From Sulfurovum sp. (GTDB taxonomy: Bacteria; Campylobacterota; Campylobacteria; Campylobacterales; Sulfurovaceae), in the NCBI GenBank assembly GCA_027066595.1, contig JAMONG010000136.1:1-10513 (forward strand): 10,513 bases of DNA, given 5' to 3'. This document shows, one piece after another, positions 5,415 through 10,513 of the stretch; the first letter of the stretch is position 1; each line of letters begins with the position of its first letter. The notes under the pieces are model-generated. The model saw nothing but the letters and a program-made list of their open reading frames with translations. It was not told the origin of the DNA and made no database searches. Made by a program: the position numbers and the translations under genes.

Positions 5415-7022
5415 TTATTTTGTCGTGTTACAGTCTACTCTTATTTGGGAGATGGCAAAGTGCTTTGATGATTCTACTATGAATGTTTTATGTTTACAGT
5501 GTGGTTTATCTTTGAGGTAACGTTTGTCATAGGCTCCTAGTAAAATATCAAAACTTTTATCTTTTATAAGGTATTTACTTCCAAAAAAGGCACTATTATC
5601 ATCGATGAGGTATGCATAGTAGTGAGGGTATTTCCTTTTTGTGTAAGCATCACTTATGTTATGTGCTTTATAAAAGAATGCATGTCTTGATACCCATCCT
5701 GTAGGTAAAATCTCTTTGTCATTAAGCTGCATCCAATTCTTTTCATAAAAAAGATAGTTGGCTTTAAAAACAGTATTAAATGTGTTTGTAAACCCTGTCG
5801 GATAGTTAACAGAGGCTTCACATACTTTGCCACTTTTTGCTATGAGTGCATGTGCTTCTTTTTGGAGAGCAGTATTTTCTTTAAAATACCGATACCCTAG
5901 TTGTGATGAGGAGTAGTAGTAAAAAATATAGGTAAATATGGCTATAAAGATACTGTTAACTATACGGTATTTTTTGGTCACTTCAAACAGTATATATGCC
6001 CATAGCATGATGAGAGGTACTGTTACACGTTCTACATCTCTAGTAAGAAGTAGCAGTATCACGCCTCCAATAAAGAGTGGGATAAAGAGTACTCTTCGGT
6101 TTTTTATATTTAAAAGTAGGGCAAATGCACTAAGAGCCAAAAGTAACCAAAGCCAATGCTTGAATTTATAATTTTTAATAAATGTTAAAAGATGAATTTT
6201 TTCAACATTTTTTTGAATCATCTGTTTAAGGGTGGGGGTGGTTTTTAAGAGTTTTTCACTTGCTAAAAGTTCTGTATCTTGCCACCATCCTGCAATAATA
6301 CAAAAATGCTCCTCTTGCGTAAAAAAATCCTTTTCTACATTCATGACACTCATATCTACAATAGCAGAGCGTGCTTTGTTAAATTCTAACCATTCGTTAT
6401 AGAAACGGTCTTGCTTTTGTACCCACAAAGAAGAAGCTACCAGTAGAAACAGTACTAAAAGAGCTAACCACTCCTTTTTGTACATCATTAATCTATCTCG
6501 TAAGATAAAATAAGATACAGCATAATAGGGCATAAAAATAATCATCATATCAATTCTAAGCAGTGATGCTAAAAAGAGAAACAAAAAGGAGAGATAGAGA
6601 CTTTTTCTTAGTAGACCAATAGCACTTATCATGGTAAGAATAGTTACAATGGTGATAGTCGTATTAAACCAGATAAAAGTAAGCCATAAAAGTGCCAAAA
6701 CAAGTAGTATTGCTTTTTGGATGTAAGAGTTATTTTTAGCGATGTAGTGCGAGATGAGATAAAAATTGATAGCTATCACAGATGTAAGTAATAGGCTATA
6801 CCAAGGAAAAGAAGGAAAGAAGTCATAAAGATGACTTATAATGTAAGAGAGTGGATAACTCATAATCAAAGTACCATAAATCCCTTTGGCAACTAACATC
6901 CCACGAAGTGCCCAGTCATCATTGGTGCCTAAGGTAACATAGCCATTGATGATATCAAGAAAAGAGACAACCATAAAAAATAGGAAATAATAGGTATGTT
7001 CAGAAAAATATTTTTTATACAT
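5415..7022 (-). CDS. Large polytopic membrane protein, GT-C glycosyltransferase-like
   Basis: This 535-residue protein has about ten or eleven hydrophobic helices in its first two thirds, then a soluble C-terminal domain of roughly 150 residues that would face the periplasm. A TNDDWALRG segment at residues 33-41, directly after the first helix, gives the paired acidic residues typical of the first loop of GT-C enzymes (the oligosaccharyl- and mannosyltransferase type fold). The soluble tail contains several Cys (for example in KVCEASVNYP and KPHCKHK) and many aromatic residues. The length and layout fit family-39-like glycosyltransferases acting on polyprenyl-linked sugars, but the sequence does not fix the acceptor. 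AGGGA lies 9 bases before the start, which is read leftwards. The gene is convergent with its left neighbour and divergent from the lipoprotein gene on its right. Confidence 0.8.
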   Translation of the reverse strand: MYKKYFSEHTYYFLFFMVVSFLDIINGYVTLGTNDDWALRGMLVAKGIYGTLIMSYPLSYIISHLYDFFPSFPWYSLLLTSVIAINFYLISHYIAKNNSYIQKAILLVLALLWLTFIWFNTTITIVTILTMISAIGLLRKSLYLSFLFLFLASLLRIDMMIIFMPYYAVSYFILRDRLMMYKKEWLALLVLFLLVASSLWVQKQDRFYNEWLEFNKARSAIVDMSVMNVEKDFFTQEEHFCIIAGWWQDTELLASEKLLKTTPTLKQMIQKNVEKIHLLTFIKNYKFKHWLWLLLALSAFALLLNIKNRRVLFIPLFIGGVILLLLTRDVERVTVPLIMLWAYILFEVTKKYRIVNSIFIAIFTYIFYYYSSSQLGYRYFKENTALQKEAHALIAKSGKVCEASVNYPTGFTNTFNTVFKANYLFYEKNWMQLNDKEILPTGWVSRHAFFYKAHNISDAYTKRKYPHYYAYLIDDNSAFFGSKYLIKDKSFDILLGAYDKRYLKDKPHCKHKTFIVESSKHFAISQIRVDCNTTK

Positions 7023-7064
7023 GAATTAGAGTCCCTATTTCTTTCATTTATGTTCGCATTAGAT

Positions 7065-7084
7065 GGTATATAGTATAACATACC
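7065..7084 (-). promoter_or_regulatory. Promoter for the large membrane protein, within a short inverted repeat
   Basis: On the minus strand, TGTTATACT gives a TATACT -10 box (7077 down to 7072), about 50 bases ahead of the start codon at 7022. The -10 box lies between GGTAT (7065-7069) and ATACC (7080-7084), inverted arms that could be an operator. The -10 match is reasonable; the operator idea is weak. Confidence 0.35.
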
Positions 7085-7152
7085 CTTTATCAAAATTAAG
7101 CTTTCACACTAGAAGAAAAAAATACAATAATGTTTATAATTAAGGATGAAAA

Positions 7153-7518
7153 ATGCAAAATAAATGGTCTGGTATTTTACTACTAAGTTTACTATTGATG
7201 GGATGTAGTAACATTGAATTTGTTTCGACCTCCGATAACAATGAGACAAATGGTGGAAATAAAGCACCAGTTGTAAATGCAGGAGTAGATAAAACAACAC
7301 AAGTAGCTAAATCTATAGAGATAGTAGGTAGCGTAATTGTGGGTGATGGGGATATTACGGGTTATGAATGGAGAGAAAATACCCAGCTTCTCTCTGGTTT
7401 AAAAAGTTTTACATACACACCTACAACAGAGGGAAATCATACTTTAACATTTACCGCAACAGATGAGAATGATTTGAGTGATAGTGATAGTATGGTGGTA
7501 GAGGTTACAGTCAACTAA
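7153..7518 (+). CDS. Small PKD/Ig-like lipoprotein
   Basis: This 121-residue secreted protein has a lipoprotein signal peptide: a basic start (MQNKWSG), a hydrophobic run and the lipobox LLMGC, so Cys18 would be lipidated. A short Ser/Asn/Thr/Gly-rich linker (19-37) leads to a single beta-sandwich domain of about 80 residues beginning APVVNAGVDK (38-47). It contains the YEW segment, the FTYTPTTEGNHTLTFTA run and a final DSMVVEVTV strand, which are the hallmarks of PKD or related Ig-like domains in surface proteins. It is probably anchored in the outer or inner membrane, facing outward or into the periplasm. AAGGA (7142-7146) precedes the ATG. The gene stands alone; the partner or ligand is unknown, and one domain on an anchor suggests a binding or structural rather than catalytic role. 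Confidence 0.85.
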   Translation: MQNKWSGILLLSLLLMGCSNIEFVSTSDNNETNGGNKAPVVNAGVDKTTQVAKSIEIVGSVIVGDGDITGYEWRENTQLLSGLKSFTYTPTTEGNHTLTFTATDENDLSDSDSMVVEVTVN

Positions 7519-7576
7519 ACTTTATGAATACGGTACAGTGGAATTGTATAAAACCAAGCCCTAACCAGAGTTATAC

Positions 7577-7582
7577 TATAAT
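7577..7582 (+). promoter_or_regulatory. -10 element for the acidic protein-gmk-tatA-argS operon
   Basis: A perfect TATAAT, overlapping a TATACT at 7572-7577, lies 30 bases before the start codon at 7613. The spacing allows a transcript start near 7589 and a full GAGGGAG ribosome binding site (7598-7604). No -35 box is obvious. The gap upstream (7519-7576) holds no gene. Confidence 0.5.
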
Positions 7583-7612
7583 AATATCCAAATTATTGAG
7601 GGAGTTAGTACT

Positions 7613-8449
7613 ATGCATATTTTACTGATAAATGCAAATCCTGTTGTCTCTAGACTACTTGTACTTTGCACACGTGATGATGCTGTAGTACTTAATGAAG
7701 TCTCAACAGTAGAAGATATACAACGTGATATGTATGATGTTGTATTTGTAGATGAAGCTTCTTATGGACGAAATGTAGCAGATTTTCTTGTCAAGTTTAG
7801 TAGTGCCAAAAAAATATTTATCTCTTATCGTAGTGATGCGATGAGAGGGTTTGATGAAACGATTAAAAAACCATTTTTACCTTCACAGATTACTGATATT
7901 ATTAAAGATGTAGAAGTACCCAAGAGAGAGGAACTTTTAGAGATAGAAGATGAAGCATTGGAAGAAGAGAAATCACATATATTCCCTTTAAGTAGCGATG
8001 AAGATGAGATAGAGGAAAAAGAGAATATAGAAGTAGTAGCTCCTATGGTTTTAGATAGTGCGGAGATAGAAAAAATTAAAGAGCTTTTAGATATGGAAGA
8101 TGTAGAAGAGAATAAAGAAGCATTAAGTGATGAAGCATTAGAAGCACGTAAAGTAGAACTCATTAAAGAACAACTCATTTCTGATGGTCTAGAAATTATA
8201 GAGGAAGATGAGATAGTCGCAGAGCTGAATATAGATTTAGATGGCATACTTACAAAAAAGAAAAAGCCTAAAGTTAAAAAATCCAAAAAAGAGAAGAAAA
8301 ATAAAAAAATAAAATTTACTAAAAAAAACATGGAACGCATAGAAGATGCAGTAGAGATGGCAATGGCGACCATGACAAAAAAACAGATGAAGAAGTTACT
8401 AAAGGGTAAAGAGATAGAAGTAAGTGTAAAGTTAGAGGATAATCATTGA
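7613..8449 (+). CDS. Degenerate receiver domain with highly acidic, then lysine-rich tail
   Basis: This is a 278-residue protein. Residues 1-100 look like a response-regulator receiver fold: a first strand ILLIN, a strand VVFVD ending in Asp47 (the phospho-acceptor position), Ser71 after the fourth strand, and the Lys86-Pro87-Phe88 motif of the fifth. The acidic pair that normally binds Mg at the end of the first strand is replaced by Asn/Ala, so phosphorylation is doubtful. Residues 101-227 are extremely Glu/Asp-rich with predicted helices. Residues about 235-259 form a nearly pure lysine block, and a helical C-terminus follows. There is no DNA-binding domain. In C. jejuni the gene at the same place upstream of gmk (Cj1178c) is annotated, from memory, as a highly acidic protein, with the flagellar gene fliR beyond it. 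GAGGGAG supports the start; the stop overlaps the gmk start. The function is unknown. Confidence 0.8.
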   Translation: MHILLINANPVVSRLLVLCTRDDAVVLNEVSTVEDIQRDMYDVVFVDEASYGRNVADFLVKFSSAKKIFISYRSDAMRGFDETIKKPFLPSQITDIIKDVEVPKREELLEIEDEALEEEKSHIFPLSSDEDEIEEKENIEVVAPMVLDSAEIEKIKELLDMEDVEENKEALSDEALEARKVELIKEQLISDGLEIIEEDEIVAELNIDLDGILTKKKKPKVKKSKKEKKNKKIKFTKKNMERIEDAVEMAMATMTKKQMKKLLKGKEIEVSVKLEDNH

Positions 8450-9063
8450 TGCAAAAAGGTGCGATACTAGTACTTTCTGGCCCTAGTGGAGCAGGGAAAA
8501 GTACCATTATTAATGCTGCTTCTGATGAGATAGGAGAGTATTATTTCTCTATCTCAACAACCACACGTAAGCCACGTGTAGGAGAAGAACATGGTGTGGA
8601 TTACTTTTTTGTAAGTAAAGAGAATTTTGAAGAAGACATTAAAGCAGGGAACTTCTTAGAATATGCCCAAGTGCATGGTAACTACTATGGTACATCGCTA
8701 AAGCCTGTTAGAGAGGCTTTAGAAGAGGGGAAGTTAGTCATTTTTGATATAGATGTACAAGGACACAGACTGGTTCGAGCAAAAATGAATGACATTACTA
8801 CTTCAGCGTTTATCACACCTCCTACTTTAGAAGCGTTAGAAACTAGACTTCGAGCAAGATGTACAGATGATGAGTCTGTCATCGTAAAACGTATAGAGAA
8901 TGCCAAGAGTGAGATAAGGGCTGTGGGTGAGTATGATTTTACGATTATTAATGATACAGTGGAGCTTGCGGCAAAACAGTTTGTTATTGTGGCTAAAGCA
9001 GCCAGATTGAAACAAAGTGCAGAAGATGAAGAGAAATTTATAACACAATGGATAGGTAAATAG
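8449..9063 (+). CDS. gmk: Guanylate kinase
   Basis: This 204-residue enzyme phosphorylates GMP (and dGMP) to the diphosphate with ATP, an essential cytosolic step of GTP supply. The P-loop GPSGAGKS is at 11-18. The GMP-binding segment STTTRKPRVGE is at about 36-46, with the following HGVDYFFV. DIDVQG (100-105) is the conserved strand and glycine after it, and the lid has Arg-rich RLRAR (about 133-137). The length is normal for the family. I chose the ATG at 8449, which overlaps the upstream stop as TGATG and has AGAGGA (8434-8439) at 9 bases. A TTG one codon earlier is possible but less likely. Translation is coupled to the acidic protein, and tatA follows after 70 bases. Confidence 0.97.
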   Translation: MQKGAILVLSGPSGAGKSTIINAASDEIGEYYFSISTTTRKPRVGEEHGVDYFFVSKENFEEDIKAGNFLEYAQVHGNYYGTSLKPVREALEEGKLVIFDIDVQGHRLVRAKMNDITTSAFITPPTLEALETRLRARCTDDESVIVKRIENAKSEIRAVGEYDFTIINDTVELAAKQFVIVAKAARLKQSAEDEEKFITQWIGK

Positions 9064-9083
9064 TAAACTTAAACATTTTGCAG

Positions 9084-9089
9084 TATAAT
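9084..9089 (+). promoter_or_regulatory. Possible internal -10 element ahead of tatA
   Basis: A perfect TATAAT lies in the 70-base gap between gmk and tatA, 45 bases before the tatA start, allowing an extra transcript for tatA and argS. No -35 box is visible, and in such AT-rich DNA a chance match is likely enough to keep confidence low. Confidence 0.35.
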
Positions 9090-9133
9090 TATTCAAATTA
9101 ATGCTCAAAGTAGCAAAATAAAAAGGATAGACA

Positions 9134-9358
9134 ATGGGTATGCCAAGTATGCCAGAACTATTGATTGTACTTGCAATCGTAGTATTACTCTTCGGAGCAA
9201 AGAAGATTCCAGATCTTGCAAAAGGTATGGGAAAAGGTATTAAAGACTTTAAAAAAGCAATTAAAGAGGACGATGAAGAGCCTAAAGAGATTGCTAAAGC
9301 AGACGAACCAAAAGTTGAAGCTGCAAAAACAGAAGAGAAAAAAAGCGAAAACGCTTAA
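9134..9358 (+). CDS. tatA: Sec-independent translocase subunit TatA
   Basis: This 74-residue TatA/E-type protein oligomerises in the inner membrane to let folded proteins carrying twin-arginine signals pass, working with TatB and TatC (not in this window). The layout is classic: a short N-terminus, one membrane helix (about 7-20, ELLIVLAIVVLLF), the FGAKKIPDLA hinge (20-29), an amphipathic helix with GMGKGIKDFKK (31-41), and a charged Glu/Lys tail. The tail is typical in length for TatA and shorter than in most TatB proteins. The Glu8-type polar residue ahead of the helix is present, as in TatA proteins with Pro-Glu near the start. AAAAGGA (9121-9127) supports the ATG. It sits between gmk and argS, an order I recall from C. 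jejuni. Confidence 0.95.
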   Translation: MGMPSMPELLIVLAIVVLLFGAKKIPDLAKGMGKGIKDFKKAIKEDDEEPKEIAKADEPKVEAAKTEEKKSENA

Positions 9359-9374
9359 TCTTTCTCATCATTCC

Positions 9375-9398
9375 GTTATGAGGGTTTTTCCTCATAAC
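9375..9398 (+). terminator. Strong hairpin between tatA and argS without a U-tract
   Basis: GTTATGAGG (9375-9383) pairs perfectly with CCTCATAAC (9390-9398) around the loop GTTTTT, giving a 9-bp stem. No run of T follows, so it is not a standard Rho-independent terminator. It more likely stabilises or separates the tatA message, or adjusts argS expression. CTCAT at 9364-9368 could pair with ATGAG (9378-9382) to form a competing weaker stem. argS starts 26 bases after the stem. Confidence 0.6.
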
Positions 9399-9424
9399 AT
9401 CTACATTATCCTTTCGGAAAACCT

Positions 9425-10513
9425 ATGAAATTAAAATCACACATCAATCACGTTATAAAAGAAGCTTTTGTAAAAGCTGGTATAGACCATGACCCTATGT
9501 CTGTCTCAGAGGCTACGAAGCCAGAGTTTGGAGACTACCAATTTAATGGGGCTATGGCTCTGTCTAAAAAGTTAGGAAAGAACCCTAGAGAGATAGCCAA
9601 TGACATCTTGAGTCACTTAGACTTTACGGGTGTACTCTCTCGTGCAGAAATAGCAGGTCCAGGGTTTATTAACCTTTGGCTCAATCCTCTTTGGGTAGCT
9701 ACACAGTGTCAAATGGCACTAGAAGATGAACGTTTAGGCGTTGGGGTACGTGAAAACCCTATTAAAGTCGTGGTAGATTACTCTGGTCCAAATATGGCAA
9801 AACAGATGCATGTAGGACATTTACGTTCGACTATCATTGGTGATACCTTAGCAAACCTACTTACTTTTTTAGGGGATGAAGTGATTCGTCAGAATCACAT
9901 TGGAGACTGGGGTACACAGTTTGGTATGCTGATAGCCTACCTTGAGATGAAAGATGAAGATGGTTCTGTAAGTCTAAAAGACTTAGAACAGTTTTACAAA
10001 GATGCCAAAGGTGAATTTGATGCCAATGCAGACTTTGCAAACAAAGCAAGAGAGTATGTAGTCAAGATACAATCGGGTGATGCACACTGTTTAACTTTGT
10101 GGCAAAAATTTATAGACATTTCTTTAGGACATTGTGAAGAGGTGTATGAAAAACTAAACGTGAACCTTACACGTGATGATGTAAGAGCAGAGAGCTTTTA
10201 TAATGATGATTTACCTAAAGTCATTCAAGCGTTAGATGCTAAAGGTACGCTTACTCAAAGTGATGGTGCACAGTGTGTCTTTTTAGAAGGTGATGAAATA
10301 CCTGTCATTGTGCAAAAAGGGGATGGTGGGTACCTGTATGCTACCACAGACCTTGCAGCTTTACGGTATAGAGCACAAGAACTTGGGGCAAAGCGTATCT
10401 CTTATGTGGTAGATGCAAGACAAGCAGGACATTTTAAACAAGTATTTCGTGTTGCAAAAGAAGCAGGTTTTGTGCCTGAAGATGTCAAACTTGAACATAT
10501 CGCTTTTGGTACG
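9425..10513 (+). CDS. argS: Arginyl-tRNA synthetase (3' end outside window)
   Basis: The frame runs open from the ATG at 9425 to the window end, giving 363 codons of a protein usually about 530-580 residues long. It charges tRNA-Arg with arginine using ATP. The N-terminal domain (about 1-110), special to ArgS and binding the tRNA D-loop, includes EFGDYQFNGAMAL (34-46). The class I catalytic core follows, with SGPNMAKQMHVGHLRST (120-136), in which HVGH (129-132) is the HIGH signature, then IGDWGTQFG and the DLAALRYR stretch. The region that would carry the second (KMSK-like) motif lies beyond the window. Only GGA (9416-9418) serves as a modest ribosome binding site. The gene follows tatA after 66 bases and a hairpin, and is probably read from the same operon. 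Confidence 0.96.
   Translation, partial: MKLKSHINHVIKEAFVKAGIDHDPMSVSEATKPEFGDYQFNGAMALSKKLGKNPREIANDILSHLDFTGVLSRAEIAGPGFINLWLNPLWVATQCQMALEDERLGVGVRENPIKVVVDYSGPNMAKQMHVGHLRSTIIGDTLANLLTFLGDEVIRQNHIGDWGTQFGMLIAYLEMKDEDGSVSLKDLEQFYKDAKGEFDANADFANKAREYVVKIQSGDAHCLTLWQKFIDISLGHCEEVYEKLNVNLTRDDVRAESFYNDDLPKVIQALDAKGTLTQSDGAQCVFLEGDEIPVIVQKGDGGYLYATTDLAALRYRAQELGAKRISYVVDARQAGHFKQVFRVAKEAGFVPEDVKLEHIAFGT

Noticed and set aside
7135..7140. Perfect TATAAT as promoter of the lipoprotein gene
   Set aside because: Transcription would begin near 7147, after the AAGGA ribosome binding site, leaving almost no leader. A promoter further upstream is more likely.
7825..8373. Long Ser/Phe-rich open frame on the minus strand, opposite the acidic protein
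   Set aside because: It is the antisense shadow of Glu/Asp/Lys-rich codons. It has no ribosome binding site or recognisable domain, and the plus-strand gene is well supported.
8446..9063. gmk start at TTG 8446
   Set aside because: The ATG one codon later overlaps the upstream stop as TGATG and has good spacing to AGAGGA. Known guanylate kinases also begin just ahead of the P-loop strand.
1..10513. CRISPR array or complete insertion sequence
   Set aside because: No regularly spaced repeat series, transposase or paired long terminal inverted repeats were found on either strand.

Overview
The window looks like a Campylobacterota (Epsilonproteobacteria) chromosome, most like the Sulfurovum/Sulfurimonas group. 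The evidence is low GC, TATAAT-type -10 boxes without clear -35 boxes, and the right-hand gene order acidic protein - gmk - tatA - argS. From memory, Campylobacter jejuni has the same order (Cj1178c to Cj1175c). The species itself is inferred.

Left part (1-4131) is accessory in character and visibly AT-rich. It holds the C-terminal part of a large helical, TPR-like protein; a small basic protein of the DUF4258-like type, bracketed by two perfect 17-bp direct repeats exactly 300 bp apart; a tightly coupled pair of paralogous YeeP/YfjP-type GTPases, only the first of which has a glycine-zipper tail; and a two-gene toxin-antitoxin module with a VbhA-like antitoxin and a Fic AMP-transferase. The Fic gene is followed by repeated TGTCAGT half-sites and then by a sequence with the geometry of a tRNA 3' end (T-loop to CCA) but no matching 5' half. 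This is where the boundary of an integrated island would be expected.

Middle part (4132-7518) has two convergent, unrelated-looking polytopic membrane proteins with GT-C glycosyltransferase-like character, and a small PKD-type lipoprotein.

Right part (7519-10513) is a core housekeeping operon. It contains a protein with a degenerate receiver domain and a highly acidic then lysine-rich tail, guanylate kinase (gmk, start overlapping the previous stop), TatA, and arginyl-tRNA synthetase (argS, cut by the window end). A strong hairpin without a U-tract lies between tatA and argS.

The best candidate for an under-described system is the GTPase pair with its glycine-zipper tail. It lies beside a TPR-like protein, a repeat-flanked small gene and a Fic module, next to a probable tRNA attachment site. 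A defence or mobile-element role for the pair is inference only.
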